Source: an uncultured Alphaproteobacteria bacterium
GTDB lineage: Bacteria > Pseudomonadota > Alphaproteobacteria > HIMB59 > GCA-002718135
Direction: 5' to 3'
Length of the DNA: 64,000 nucleotides
Assembly (NCBI GenBank): GCA_902596365.1
Contig: CACJTT010000004.1
Span: 1-64,000, forward strand
Shown here: positions 19,586 to 29,725 of the stretch, in pieces
Position numbering within the stretch: position 1 is the stretch's first letter
Layout of the letters: each line of letters begins with the position of its first letter
The notes under the pieces: model-generated
Databases searched by the model: none
Told to the model about the DNA's origin: nothing
What the model saw: only the letters and a program-made list of their open reading frames with translations
Position numbers and translations under genes: made by a program

Positions 19586-20380
19586 ATGCAGTCTAGTAAT
19601 ATTCCTATCTATCAAAAAACCGACTTTAAGAAAATGCAAAAAGCTGGAAGATTAGCTGCTTATATCTTAGATCAACTTTATAAATTAATACAACCAGGCA
19701 TTTCTACTTTAGAAATTAATGATTTTTGTCATGATCTAATAGTTAAAAATAAAGCGATACCTGCTCCGCTTAATTATAAAGGATTTCCCAAATCAGTTTG
19801 TACATCAGTAAACCATGTTGTCTGCCATGGCATACCTAATGACAAAAAAATACTAAATATTGGCGATATAATAAATGTTGATGTAACTGTTATTTTAGAT
19901 GGGTGGTACGGTGATAGTTCAAGAATGTTTGTTGCTGGTAAAACTAATAAAAAAAATTTAGATTTACTTAAAACAACTTATGAGTGTCTTCATATTGGAA
20001 TAAAAGAAGCTCAGCCTGGAAAAACTTTGGGTGATATTGGTTTTAAAATTCAAGAATATGCTGAGTCTAAAAATTATTCAGTTGTAAGAGACTTTTGCGG
20101 CCATGGAATTGGTAAGCAATTTCATACTCCGCCAAGCGTACTTCATTATGGCACAAAAGGTGAAGGTACAAAACTAAAAGCAGGAATGTTTTTTACAATA
20201 GAACCAATGATAAACATAGGTGACTGGCAAGTAAAAATACTGAATGATGGTTGGACAGCTGTAACTAAAGATAAATCTTTATCAGCTCAGTTTGAGCACA
20301 CTATTGGAATTACTGAAGATGGTAATGAAATTTTTACATTATCAGAAAATAATACAGATTTCCCAATAAATGATTTATAA
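19586..20380 (+). CDS. map: Methionine aminopeptidase, type I
   Basis: A 264-residue enzyme removing the initiator methionine. The five metal ligands fall in the expected motifs: two Asp in VDVTVILDGWYGDSS, His in CGHGIGKQFH, Glu in TIEPMI and Glu in FEHTIG. It opens the plus-strand group map-purB-bolA-grxD-rarD and diverges from the CinA-like gene. Confidence 0.96.
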   Translation: MQSSNIPIYQKTDFKKMQKAGRLAAYILDQLYKLIQPGISTLEINDFCHDLIVKNKAIPAPLNYKGFPKSVCTSVNHVVCHGIPNDKKILNIGDIINVDVTVILDGWYGDSSRMFVAGKTNKKNLDLLKTTYECLHIGIKEAQPGKTLGDIGFKIQEYAESKNYSVVRDFCGHGIGKQFHTPPSVLHYGTKGEGTKLKAGMFFTIEPMINIGDWQVKILNDGWTAVTKDKSLSAQFEHTIGITEDGNEIFTLSENNTDFPINDL

Positions 20381-20387
20381 ATAATAT

Positions 20388-21677
20388 ATGATAACAAGAT
20401 ACAATAGACCCAAAATAGAAAAAATTTGGAGCTTAGAAAATAAATTTAAAATTTGGACAGATATAGAAATTTTAATTGCTGAAAAATTAAGCAATATTGG
20501 GGTCATCCCCAAAATTGCTGCTAAAGAAATTAAAAAAAAAGCTAAATTTAATATTAAAGAAATACATAAATTAGAAAAACAAACAAAGCATGATGTAAAT
20601 GCCTACATAGATAATGTAAGCAAATATATTGGAAAGCATTCAAAATATTTTCATCATGGTGTTACTTCAAGCGATATTATTGATACTGGTTTCTCAATTC
20701 AGTTAAAAGCTACAGGTGGAATTATTCATAAAGAACTAAAACTTTTATTAAAAAATTTAAAATCTAAATCATTGAAATATAAAGATACATTAATGATTGG
20801 TAGAAGTCATGGAATTCATGCTGAGCCAATTACTTTTGGTTTAAAATTAGGATCTTTTTATAACGAGTTTAAAAGAAATTTAAAAAGGCTAGAATTTGCA
20901 ATTGAAGAAATAAGCATATGTTCTATCTCAGGACCAGTTGGAACATACGGGAGCATAGATCCAAGAGTGGAAAAATATGTTGCAAAAAAACTTAAACTGA
21001 AATGTGAAGATGTTTCCACTCAAATCATTCCAAGAGATAGACATGCTTTCTTTTTTTCAATACTTGGTATAATTGGTAGTTCAATTGAGCGTTTTGCAGT
21101 TGAAATAAGACACCTGCAAAGGACTGAATTATTAGAAGTTGAAGAAAGATTTGATCCAAAACAAAAAGGATCATCTGCTATGCCTCATAAAAGAAACCCT
21201 ATTTTAAGTGAAAATTTAACTGGGTTAGCAAGATATATAAGGAGTGCAGTTATTCCATCAATGGAAAATATTGTTTTATGGCATGAAAGAGATATAAGTC
21301 ACTCAAGTGTAGAGAGAATTTTTGCTCCTGATATTACTATTGCTTTAGATTTTTCACTTAACAGACTCAACGAAGTTGTTAAAACTATGAAAGTCTATCC
21401 TCAAAACATGAAAAAAAATATCAATTTGCTTGATGGACTTCATAATAGTCAAAAATTACTTTTAAAATTAACACAAAAGGGCCTTTCAAGACAATTGGCC
21501 TACACAATAGTCCAAAAAAATGCAATGAATGCTTGGAATAACAAAAAAAGTTTTATTGATATATTAAAAAAAGATAAAAAATTACTTAAGTATATATCTA
21601 TGCAGGAGTTAAGAGAACTTTTAGAAGCCAATAGCAATAGTAAAATAGATTGGATATTTAAAAATAAGATCAAATAG
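20388..21677 (+). CDS. purB: Adenylosuccinate lyase
   Basis: A 429-residue member of the fumarase/aspartase superfamily that acts twice in purine synthesis (SAICAR to AICAR, adenylosuccinate to AMP). The signature loop SSAMPHKRNPILSENL is intact, with the catalytic regions KHDVNAY, HHGVTSSD and GRSHGIHAEP. It begins 7 bases after map. The purC/purS genes often found next to it are not present. Confidence 0.95.
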   Translation: MITRYNRPKIEKIWSLENKFKIWTDIEILIAEKLSNIGVIPKIAAKEIKKKAKFNIKEIHKLEKQTKHDVNAYIDNVSKYIGKHSKYFHHGVTSSDIIDTGFSIQLKATGGIIHKELKLLLKNLKSKSLKYKDTLMIGRSHGIHAEPITFGLKLGSFYNEFKRNLKRLEFAIEEISICSISGPVGTYGSIDPRVEKYVAKKLKLKCEDVSTQIIPRDRHAFFFSILGIIGSSIERFAVEIRHLQRTELLEVEERFDPKQKGSSAMPHKRNPILSENLTGLARYIRSAVIPSMENIVLWHERDISHSSVERIFAPDITIALDFSLNRLNEVVKTMKVYPQNMKKNINLLDGLHNSQKLLLKLTQKGLSRQLAYTIVQKNAMNAWNNKKSFIDILKKDKKLLKYISMQELRELLEANSNSKIDWIFKNKIK

Positions 21678-21714
21678 TCTTTATTTTTTAATAATTTTAA
21701 ACTATTTATATTCA

Positions 21715-21945
21715 ATGCCTTTATCTAAAGAAGAGTTGGAAAAATTTATAAAAAATAGTATTCCAGACTCAACTATTATAATTGAAGATTTAAGGGGTGA
21801 TGGAGACCATTATAGTGCCACAGTTATATCAAAATCATTTAAGGGAAAAACTAAAATAGAGCAGCATAAAATGGTATACGACTCATTAGAAGGAAAAATG
21901 GGTAACGAATTACACGCATTGATGCTAAAAACAAAAACGGAGTAA
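21715..21945 (+). CDS. bolA: BolA-family protein
   Basis: A 76-residue single-domain BolA protein with the FKGKTKIEQHKMVYDSL helix-turn-helix-like segment and the conserved histidine (QHKMVY) that can ligand an iron-sulfur cluster with a monothiol glutaredoxin. Such a glutaredoxin is encoded 3 bases downstream. The pair fits the BolA-Grx4 complex used in iron-sulfur trafficking and iron sensing. Confidence 0.92.
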   Translation: MPLSKEELEKFIKNSIPDSTIIIEDLRGDGDHYSATVISKSFKGKTKIEQHKMVYDSLEGKMGNELHALMLKTKTE

Positions 21946-21948
21946 TAA

Positions 21949-22296
21949 ATGGAAGATAATAGTATGATAGATGTCTCAGAAAGTATTAAAAATGAAATTA
22001 AATCTAATGATGTAGTTTTATTTATGAAAGGAACTCCAGTTTTTCCTATGTGTGGTTTTTCAGCAGCTACTGTGCAAGTTTTATCTAATATTGGAGTAAA
22101 ATTCAGCAGTATAAATGTCCTAGACAGTAATGAAATGAGAGAAGGTATAAAAAAATTCTCTAATTGGCCAACTATTCCTCAACTTTATGTAAAAGAAGAA
22201 TTTATTGGAGGATGTGATATTGTAAAAGAAATGTACGAGACTGGTGAGCTTTTAGAATTATTTAGTAGTAGAGGAATTCAAGTAAAACCATCATAA
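21949..22296 (+). CDS. grxD: Monothiol glutaredoxin (CGFS type)
   Basis: A 115-residue Grx4-type protein. The CGFS active site is C35-S38 in KGTPVFPMCGFSAATV, and the WPTIPQLYV and GGCDIVKEMYETGEL segments bind glutathione and the shared cluster. It transfers or stores [2Fe-2S] clusters, probably with the adjacent BolA protein. A second ATG five codons in is an alternative start. Confidence 0.95.
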   Translation: MEDNSMIDVSESIKNEIKSNDVVLFMKGTPVFPMCGFSAATVQVLSNIGVKFSSINVLDSNEMREGIKKFSNWPTIPQLYVKEEFIGGCDIVKEMYETGELLELFSSRGIQVKPS

Positions 22297-22297
22297 T

Positions 22298-23182
22298 TTG
22301 AAAAATAGCTTATTTTTTAAGGGTATATTTTATACTTGTTTAGCTTCCCTTTTTTGGGGAATGCCTCAACCTCTCTTTTTTGATCAAATAAAATATATAC
22401 CATCAATTGAAGTGGCAATGCATAGAGGGCTTTGGTCTTTTGTATTATTATTCATTTTACTTTTTTTCTTAAATGAAATTAAAGATTTTATTAGTCTTTT
22501 TAATTCATCAAGAAAAATAATTATTTTATCAATAACTGGAATTTTAATAGCTATTAATTGGACTGGTTTTATATATTCTGTAAGCATTAAGCAGGTTCAA
22601 GATGCTTCATTAGGTTATTTTTTAACACCTATGATAAGTGTAATCTTTGGTTTCTTTTTTTTAAATGAAAAACTAAATACTAACAAAGTTATTTCAGTTA
22701 TATTAATGTTTATAGCTAGCTTAATAATTGTTTTAAGTCAGGGCAATTTTCCTTTTATTTCAATTTTGATTGGAACTACTTGGGCTGTATATGGTTTGCT
22801 AAGAAAACAAATTAAGGTATCACCAGCAACTGGCTTATTATATGAATCAGGATTTATTACAATATTTGCACTACCATACTTAATCTACTTAAGTTTTCTT
22901 GATATGGGTTATATAAGTATAACATTAAGTTTCACTACCATAATGTTAATTCTAACGGGTGCAGTTACAATTTTTCCTTTATTTTTTTTTAATTTAGGCC
23001 TTAAATATATTCCCTTAGGTTTAGCAGGTGTTCTATTTTATATTGCTCCAAGCTTTCATTTTATTACTTCTTTATTTGTGCTTAATGAATATATTGAATT
23101 TGAAAAAATTATTGCTTTTATTTTAATATGGATAGGTGTTGCAATTTTTATATATGATGTGATTAAAAAAAAAATTACCTAG
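22298..23182 (+). CDS. rarD: EamA/RarD-type membrane transporter
   Basis: A 294-residue, ten-helix drug/metabolite-superfamily protein of the RarD branch, recognised by the N-terminal [35 protein letters not shown] region and an internal duplication of EamA domains. It starts with TTG one base after the grxD stop; there is no nearby better start. The substrate is unknown. Its 3' end overlaps rpsD (convergent) by 8 bases. Confidence 0.85.
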   Translation: MKNSLFFKGIFYTCLASLFWGMPQPLFFDQIKYIPSIEVAMHRGLWSFVLLFILLFFLNEIKDFISLFNSSRKIIILSITGILIAINWTGFIYSVSIKQVQDASLGYFLTPMISVIFGFFFLNEKLNTNKVISVILMFIASLIIVLSQGNFPFISILIGTTWAVYGLLRKQIKVSPATGLLYESGFITIFALPYLIYLSFLDMGYISITLSFTTIMLILTGAVTIFPLFFFNLGLKYIPLGLAGVLFYIAPSFHFITSLFVLNEYIEFEKIIAFILIWIGVAIFIYDVIKKKIT

Positions 23183-23795
23183 AATAAAACTCAATAACAA
23201 GATTAGGTTCCATTGTAACAGGGTATGGAACATCATGAATTAAAGGAGCTCTTAAGAACTTGCCCTTAAATTCTTTAATGTCTACCTCTATATACTCCGG
23301 AATTTCTCTTTCTTGAGAAACAATTGATTCTTGTACTATATTAATTTCTTTACTACCATCCTTAAGAGATATTTCGTCACCATCTTTCACTGAATATGAA
23401 GGGATATTAACTCTTTTTCCATTAACTTTAACGTGGCCATGATTAACTAGTTGCCTTGCAGCAAAAATAGTGGGTACGAATTTCATTCTATAAACAATAG
23501 CATCTAATCTTCTTTCAAGAAGTTCAATTAAAATTTGACTTGTATCACCTTTGATATTTGATGCCTTAGTATAAATTCTTCTAAATTGTTTTTCAGTTAA
23601 ATCACCATAATAAAATTTAAGTTTTTGTTTAGCAAAAAGCTGGTTACCAAAATCTGATTGTTTTTTGCGTAATGCCATAGCCCCATGTTGGCCTGGTTTC
23701 GTATTTCTTTTATTAAATGGACTTTTAGGTCTGCCCCATAGGTTACAGCCCAATCTTCTATCAATTTTATATTTTGCAGATATTCTTTTTGTCAT
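23175..23795 (-). CDS. rpsD: 30S ribosomal protein S4
   Basis: A 206-residue full-length S4. The N-terminus is the alphaproteobacterial form ([26 protein letters not shown]) without the zinc cysteines. The S4 RNA-binding domain follows ([42 protein letters not shown]). It nucleates 30S assembly on 16S rRNA. It is separate from the alpha operon, as in many alphaproteobacteria. Confidence 0.97.
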   Translation of the reverse strand: MTKRISAKYKIDRRLGCNLWGRPKSPFNKRNTKPGQHGAMALRKKQSDFGNQLFAKQKLKFYYGDLTEKQFRRIYTKASNIKGDTSQILIELLERRLDAIVYRMKFVPTIFAARQLVNHGHVKVNGKRVNIPSYSVKDGDEISLKDGSKEINIVQESIVSQEREIPEYIEVDIKEFKGKFLRAPLIHDVPYPVTMEPNLVIEFYSR

Positions 23796-23845
23796 TAATT
23801 AATGGCGTATATAGTGATTAATTGGTTCATGTCAAATTCATTATT

Positions 23846-24562
23846 TTATAATTTTGGCAAATTTTTAAGCTTTTTATGCATTCCCCACAACATCCTAAGT
23901 TCTTTTTTGGTCAAATGCATTTTATTGTAAATAGAATAAATATTATCAATCATACTTTCTTTTTTTTCTTTAGGGTTAAAAAAACTCTTAGAATCAAGAT
24001 CTTTAATTAAAGCATTCATGAAATTTGAAAGTTCGAGCTTATTTGCAAGTTCATTATTTTCTGTGTAATTATTATTAACTTTTTTTAAGTTAAATAATTC
24101 ATAAGATATAACTGAAACAGCATGAGATAAATTAAGTGATTTGTTACGACTAATAGTTTTAATAGTAAAAATACAATTTGTTAATCTTAAATCTTGATTA
24201 GATAATCCAGAGTTTTCAGGACCAAATAAAATAGCTGTATTTTTAAAATTAATAATTTTTTTCTTTAAATCAGAAAAATTATTATAGGTTGTTTTTGTTA
24301 AAAATCGTTTTCTATTTGTTGTTGCTATAACTAGATTAAATTTTGAAACTGCTTCATTCAAACTAGTAAAATATTTTGTTTTTTTTATAATATTTTTCCC
24401 ATGCTTAGCAGAGTTTTCTGCTATTTTACTTGGCCACCCATCTCTTGGATTAACAACAAATAATTTAGATAAACCAAAATTATCCATTACTCTGGCAGTC
24501 ATCCCTATATTTTCTGGAAGCTGAGGTCTGACTAAAATAATAGTAGGATTGATATTTTTCAA
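23846..24562 (-). CDS. trmJ: SPOUT tRNA/rRNA 2'-O-methyltransferase (TrmJ-like)
   Basis: A 238-residue SPOUT protein. N-terminal IILVRPQLPENIGMTARVMDNFGL, the knot motif ILFGPENSGLSNQDL, and the ISRNKSLNLSHAVSVISYELF segment match TrmJ, which methylates position 32 of tRNAs. The C-terminal helical region (NIYSIYNKMHLTKKELRMLWGMHKKL) also fits. It lies between cimA and rpsD on the minus strand, 1 base after cimA. Confidence 0.87.
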   Translation of the reverse strand: MKNINPTIILVRPQLPENIGMTARVMDNFGLSKLFVVNPRDGWPSKIAENSAKHGKNIIKKTKYFTSLNEAVSKFNLVIATTNRKRFLTKTTYNNFSDLKKKIINFKNTAILFGPENSGLSNQDLRLTNCIFTIKTISRNKSLNLSHAVSVISYELFNLKKVNNNYTENNELANKLELSNFMNALIKDLDSKSFFNPKEKKESMIDNIYSIYNKMHLTKKELRMLWGMHKKLKNLPKL

Positions 24563-24563
24563 T

Positions 24564-26150
24564 TTAATTATTTAAATCTTTAAATAGCTTGTAGCTAATA
24601 CTGTCATATATTGCGTTGTAAGATGCATCTATAATATTTGATGATACACCCACAGTAGTCCAGTGCTGTTTATTACTATCTGTAGATTCAATATGAACTC
24701 TTGTTATAGCCCCAGTCCCTTTATCTGAAGATAAAATCATAACTTTATAATCAGTAAGCTTTAAGTCATTAAGAGTTGGGTAAAAATCTATTAAAGCCTG
24801 TCTCAATGCACTATCTATAGCATTTACTGGACCGTTACCAACACCTACTGTCATTTTTTCTTCATTTTTTACTTCAAGATGAACTGTTGCTTCAGAGTCA
24901 GTTACAAGCTTTCCTTTTGCATTCCATCTTCTTTCGTCAGTAACTCTAAATTTATTAAGTTTAAAATATTCTTTTATTTGGCCAATATGTTTTCTTACTA
25001 ATAATTCAAAACTAGCTAAAGCAACATCATATGAAAAACCTTCAGCTTCTTTTTGTTTTATCAGTTCTAGTATTTGATTAATTTGCTCATTATCTATTTC
25101 AATAGAGAGTTTTTTAATCTGACTTAATAAGTTTGCTTTACCAGCTTGGTCAGAAATAATAACATTTCGAGAATTTCCAACTAGTTCAGGATCAATATGC
25201 TCATAAGTTGAAGGATTTTTAGCTACTGCTGAAGCATGCAGTCCACCTTTATGCGAAAAAGCATTCTCTCCTACATAAGGGGCATTTTTTGACTTGGGTT
25301 CATTTAAAATATTACTTAAAGTATTAGAAATTTTAGTAAGTAATTTTAAATTTTGCTTATTAATATTAGTATGAAAATTTGTTTTTAAAATCAATGAGGG
25401 TATTAAAGAGACAAGATTAGTATTTCCACATCTTTCACCAAGTCCATTAATTGTTCCTTGAACGTGTCTAACACCAACATTAATTGCTGCTAGAGCATTT
25501 GCTACTCCATTCTCAGTGTCATTATGTGCATGAATCCCTAATTTATTTGCTGGAATAGTTTTCTTAACTTCTTGAATTATATTTGTTATTTCATTTGGAA
25601 GAGTTCCACCATTAGTGTCACATAATACAATCCATCTTACATTTGATTCTAATGCAGTACTTAAACATTTTATTGCATACTCTTTATTGTTCTTAAAGCC
25701 ATCAAAAAAATGTTCAGCATCATAAATTGCTTCCCTATTTTTATTATTTAAATAATTAAAACTATCACTTAACATTGAGATATTTTCATCTTCTGTAATT
25801 CCTAATGCATTCTTAACTTGAAATGATGATGATTTGCCTACAAGACAAATTGTATGTGCGTTACTATTTATCAGAGAATTTAATCCTGGGTCATTATCAG
25901 CACTTCTCCCAGGCCTTCTTGTCATACCAAAAGCAGTAAATTTTGATTTAGTAAAATTTAAATCACGTGAGAAAAAATCATTATCGGTAGGGTTGGCTCC
26001 AGGCCAACCTCCCTCAATATAATCAATACCCAGTTCATCAAGACTCTTTGCTATAGTCATCTTATCACTTACAGAAAAATTAACCCCTGTTGTTTGCTGA
26101 CCATCTCTCAAAGTAGTATCAAACAAATAAATTTTATTATCTTTATCCAT
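24564..26150 (-). CDS. cimA: (R)-citramalate synthase
   Basis: A 528-residue enzyme of the isopropylmalate/homocitrate synthase family. The catalytic TIM barrel opens with FDTTLRDGQQTTGVNFSVSDK and contains HAHNDTENGVANALAAINVGVRHVQGTINGLGERCGN. A C-terminal LeuA regulatory domain ends the protein. The GVNFS and HNDTENG variants and the length are those of TIGR00977-type citramalate synthase, which condenses pyruvate and acetyl-CoA to begin isoleucine synthesis without threonine deaminase. Confidence 0.9.
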   Translation of the reverse strand: MDKDNKIYLFDTTLRDGQQTTGVNFSVSDKMTIAKSLDELGIDYIEGGWPGANPTDNDFFSRDLNFTKSKFTAFGMTRRPGRSADNDPGLNSLINSNAHTICLVGKSSSFQVKNALGITEDENISMLSDSFNYLNNKNREAIYDAEHFFDGFKNNKEYAIKCLSTALESNVRWIVLCDTNGGTLPNEITNIIQEVKKTIPANKLGIHAHNDTENGVANALAAINVGVRHVQGTINGLGERCGNTNLVSLIPSLILKTNFHTNINKQNLKLLTKISNTLSNILNEPKSKNAPYVGENAFSHKGGLHASAVAKNPSTYEHIDPELVGNSRNVIISDQAGKANLLSQIKKLSIEIDNEQINQILELIKQKEAEGFSYDVALASFELLVRKHIGQIKEYFKLNKFRVTDERRWNAKGKLVTDSEATVHLEVKNEEKMTVGVGNGPVNAIDSALRQALIDFYPTLNDLKLTDYKVMILSSDKGTGAITRVHIESTDSNKQHWTTVGVSSNIIDASYNAIYDSISYKLFKDLNN

Positions 26151-26187
26151 ATTTAAAATTAGCTCTTAGACAATAAAATATATTTTT

Positions 26188-27522
26188 CTAGGTTTTTCCA
26201 AATTTTCTAAGTAATGTCGGTTTGTCTAGCAAAGGTAGGAAATTCTTAAGTTCTGGGCCCTTATCCCTTCCAGTTAAAATAAGTCGTAAAGGCATAAATA
26301 GATTTTTCCCTTTTAAGCCTGTTTTTTCATTTATTGATTTAATCCAAATATCCCAAGTCTCATATGTAAAAGGCTCCTCTGGAATACTTTCAATTGCAGA
26401 CTTGATTAAAATCTTAGGAATATTATGTTTTTCAAGGTCTATAGTACTATTAATTATTTTAGACCAATTATTTATATCATCTAAAAATGTAATATTATTT
26501 TGTGAAAATATCCATAACTTTTTTAAATCAACTTTTTCAATTTCTATATTAATTTTTTTTTGTATTTGTTCAAAGTTATAATTTTTCAAAACATCTGAAT
26601 TCAAAGATTTCAAAACTGTATCTGAAAATTTTGCTGATGAATTTGATATATTTTTAATATCAAAATTCTCTAGTATATTATCTAAAACTGTATCCGCTTT
26701 AATATCTTCACTGGAACCAATATTAATTAAATAATTTAATATTGTAATATTTTCATAACCTTCATTTTTTAAATTTTCTATTGAAAGACTGCCTATTCTT
26801 TTACCAAAACCTTTTCCTTGTTGATCAGTTAAAAAAGGATGATGAGCAAAATTAGGACTTCGAGCTTCTAAAGCTTGGAATATTTGTATATGGAAGGCAG
26901 TATTTGAAATATGATCTTCACCTCTTACAATATGGGAAATTTCTTCTTCAATGTCATCAATCACTGATGGTAGATGGTATAGAAGCGATCCATCCTCTCT
27001 GATTAAAATTGGATCACTTAAATTTTTTGAGTCAAACTTTACCACACCTTTAATTAGATCATTCCACTCAATTATTTTTTCATCCAGTTTAAATCTCCAA
27101 TGTGGTCTTTGACCTGATTTTAATTTTTCATCAATTTCCTCATTAGTTAAAGATAAAGATAACCTATCATAAATAGGCGGTTTTCCAGCTGAAAGAAGTG
27201 ATTTCTTTTTTAGTGATAACTCTTCTGCAGTTTCAAAACAGGGATATAGTCGCCCATCTTTTTTTAATTTATCTATTTTTAAACTATAATTATCAATTCT
27301 GTCAGATTGATTAAAAGTTTTATCCCAATTGAGACCTAACCAAGTTAAATTTTCTTTAATTTTGTTTGCGTATTCTTTCGTTGATCTTAATTGATCAGTA
27401 TCATCTATTCTTAATACAAAAATTCCATTATTTTTTTTACAATAAGCCCAATTTAAAACTGCAGACCTTGCATTACCAACATGCAATAAACCAGTTGGGC
27501 TAGGAGCAAATCTACATTTCAT
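26188..27522 (-). CDS. gltX: Glutamyl-tRNA synthetase (short alphaproteobacterial type)
   Basis: A 444-residue class I synthetase. The HIGH-like motif is in RFAPSPTGLLHVGNARSAVLNW. The KMSKS-like region reads GKGFGKRIGSLS, where KLSKR is usual, so the loop is unusual. HIVRGEDHISNTAFHIQIFQAL is typical of the GltX2 group that many alphaproteobacteria carry beside a second GluRS. It charges tRNA-Glu, and the group may also take tRNA-Gln. It lies 1 base after nadE. Confidence 0.9.
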   Translation of the reverse strand: MKCRFAPSPTGLLHVGNARSAVLNWAYCKKNNGIFVLRIDDTDQLRSTKEYANKIKENLTWLGLNWDKTFNQSDRIDNYSLKIDKLKKDGRLYPCFETAEELSLKKKSLLSAGKPPIYDRLSLSLTNEEIDEKLKSGQRPHWRFKLDEKIIEWNDLIKGVVKFDSKNLSDPILIREDGSLLYHLPSVIDDIEEEISHIVRGEDHISNTAFHIQIFQALEARSPNFAHHPFLTDQQGKGFGKRIGSLSIENLKNEGYENITILNYLINIGSSEDIKADTVLDNILENFDIKNISNSSAKFSDTVLKSLNSDVLKNYNFEQIQKKINIEIEKVDLKKLWIFSQNNITFLDDINNWSKIINSTIDLEKHNIPKILIKSAIESIPEEPFTYETWDIWIKSINEKTGLKGKNLFMPLRLILTGRDKGPELKNFLPLLDKPTLLRKFGKT

Positions 27523-27523
27523 A

Positions 27524-28264
27524 TTAGTCTTTTGGAAGAATACATACAGGAATTGGTTTCATTTTATGTAAATTAGGTTCTCTTATTTTCATATATTTTT
27601 CAAAATAGCTACTAGTAGGATTATTCATTGCTTCTTCGATTTGTTCATAAGTAAGACCTAATTGAGATTCATCATTTCGACTATCATCCCATAAACCGTC
27701 AGTTGGAGCTGCTTCAATTATTTCTTTTATTATGCCAAGAGACTTTCCTATATTCCAAACATCAGTTTTATTACAATCTGCGATTGGAGAAATATCCACT
27801 CCGCCATCACCATATTTTGTATAAAATCCTACTCCAAAATCTTCAACTTTATTTCCTGTCCCAACAACAATTCCATTATTAGCTTGTGCAATCTGATAAA
27901 GAGTTACCATTCTTAATCTTGATCTTGAATTAGCAAATGCCAATTTGTTATTAAAATCAGTCATTGTTTTTTCAAAAGATTTAAATACATCATCAAGCTC
28001 TATAATCATGGTATCAACATTATTAAAATTATCATTTAACCATTCTAAATGCTTTAAACTCAAGTCATGCTGTGAAGAATTTTGTTTAATTGGCATTGAA
28101 ACAGCAATAGTTCTGAAACCTGTTTTACAACATAGAGTACTAGTAACAGCAGAATCAATACCTCCTGAAACTCCAATAATAAGGCTTGGAGATTGAAAGT
28201 TAAGAGAGTTTATATATTCCTTAATCCAATTTGATATATGTTCAATTTTTTTATCTGAATTCAT
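27524..28264 (-). CDS. nadE: NH3-dependent NAD synthetase
   Basis: A 246-residue enzyme amidating deamido-NAD. The PP-loop SGGIDSAVTS follows a short helix, and VGTGNKVEDFGVGFYTKYGDGGVDISPI binds the substrate. There is no glutaminase domain, so ammonia is the direct donor. It lies in the minus-strand run aroG-nadE-gltX, with a 21-base gap from aroG. Confidence 0.93.
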   Translation of the reverse strand: MNSDKKIEHISNWIKEYINSLNFQSPSLIIGVSGGIDSAVTSTLCCKTGFRTIAVSMPIKQNSSQHDLSLKHLEWLNDNFNNVDTMIIELDDVFKSFEKTMTDFNNKLAFANSRSRLRMVTLYQIAQANNGIVVGTGNKVEDFGVGFYTKYGDGGVDISPIADCNKTDVWNIGKSLGIIKEIIEAAPTDGLWDDSRNDESQLGLTYEQIEEAMNNPTSSYFEKYMKIREPNLHKMKPIPVCILPKD

Positions 28265-28285
28265 AATATTAATGTATATTTAAAT

Positions 28286-29659
28286 TTAAATTTGAGAAGA
28301 CTTTAAAGATAAAATTTTTTCATCTTTTAAATATTCAGATATTAAAAAAGCTATTTCTAATGATTGAGATGCATTCAATCTAGGATCACAAAAAGTATGA
28401 TATCTATTTTTTAAATCTTCATCAGTAATTTGCTGTAATCCTCCCATGCACTCTGTAACATCTGAGCCAGTCATTTCAAGATGAACTCCGCCGGGATAAG
28501 TTCCAAGACTTTTATGAATAGCAAAAAACTTCTGGATTTCACTGAAAATATTTTTTACAGGTCTAGTTTTAAAACCAGTTTTAGATTTAATGGTATTTCC
28601 ATGCATTGGGTCGCAGGCCCAGACAACAGTCTTGCCTTCCTTGAAAACTTTTTTAATTATTGCCGGCAAATGATTATCTATTTTGTCTGCTCCCATTCGA
28701 CAAATTAAAGTAATTTTTCCTGCTTCATTATTTGGGTTTATGTAATCAATAATTTTGACTAATTCATCTGGGTCTGAAGTAGGTCCAACTTTAATACCAA
28801 CTGGGTTTTCAATACCTCTCACAAACTCAATATGCGCACCATCCAACTGACGAGTTCTATCACCTACCCAAAGCATATGTGCTGAAACATCATACCATTT
28901 ACCTGAAGTACTATCAATTCTGGTTAATGCTTCCTCATAATCAAGCAACAAAGCTTCATGACTTGTAAAAAACTCTGTTTCATAAATTTGACGAACATTA
29001 GTATCATTAATTCCACATGCTTTCATAAAAGCAATACATTCATCAATTCTATTAGCAATTTCTGTAAATTTATTAGCATTTTCTTCTTCTACAAAGTTAA
29101 GATTCCATTGATGTATTTTATTTAAATTAGCATATCCTCCTTGCGAGAAAGCTCTTAATAAATTCAACGTAGATGCAGATTGATTGTATGCTTGAATAAG
29201 TCTTTTAGGATCTGGAACCCTGTCACTTTCAGTAAAATCAATACCATTTATTATATCACCTTTGTAAGATTCTAATTCAATTCCTTTAATCGTTTCTTTA
29301 TCAGAAGATCTAGGTTTAGCAAATTGCCCAGCTATTCTTCCTACTTTAACAATAGGACAAGAAGCTCCAAATGTTAAAACTACTGCCATTTGAAGAATAA
29401 CTTTAAAACTATTTTTTATATTATCGGGATGAAAATCTGCAAAACTTTCAGCACAGTCTCCACCTTGCAATAAAAAAGCTTTGCCATTTGAAACTTTTGC
29501 TAATTTAGATTTTAAAGATCTAGCCTCGCCTGCAAATACCAATGGTGGAAATTTTTTAATTTTATCTAATGAATTTTGTAACTGAGCTTTATCGTTATAG
29601 ATAGGCTGATGTTTTGCCGTCTTTGAACGCCAAGAATTAGGTGACCACTGATTATTCAT
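28286..29659 (-). CDS. aroG: 3-deoxy-7-phosphoheptulonate (DAHP) synthase, class II
   Basis: A 457-residue plant-like class II enzyme starting aromatic amino-acid synthesis from PEP and erythrose 4-phosphate. Hallmarks are the N-terminal WSPNSWRSKTAKHQPIY, FLLQGGDCAESF, VGRIAGQFAKPRS, and the metal-binding WACDPMHGNT and GGVHLEMTGSDVTECMGG motifs. It is followed by nadE. Confidence 0.96.
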   Translation of the reverse strand: MNNQWSPNSWRSKTAKHQPIYNDKAQLQNSLDKIKKFPPLVFAGEARSLKSKLAKVSNGKAFLLQGGDCAESFADFHPDNIKNSFKVILQMAVVLTFGASCPIVKVGRIAGQFAKPRSSDKETIKGIELESYKGDIINGIDFTESDRVPDPKRLIQAYNQSASTLNLLRAFSQGGYANLNKIHQWNLNFVEEENANKFTEIANRIDECIAFMKACGINDTNVRQIYETEFFTSHEALLLDYEEALTRIDSTSGKWYDVSAHMLWVGDRTRQLDGAHIEFVRGIENPVGIKVGPTSDPDELVKIIDYINPNNEAGKITLICRMGADKIDNHLPAIIKKVFKEGKTVVWACDPMHGNTIKSKTGFKTRPVKNIFSEIQKFFAIHKSLGTYPGGVHLEMTGSDVTECMGGLQQITDEDLKNRYHTFCDPRLNASQSLEIAFLISEYLKDEKILSLKSSQI

Positions 29660-29725
29660 ATTAATTTAGGCTATTAAACTCTATAGAATCTCTAAACAAG
29701 TTTAATATATGAGTAATTGAAGAAA

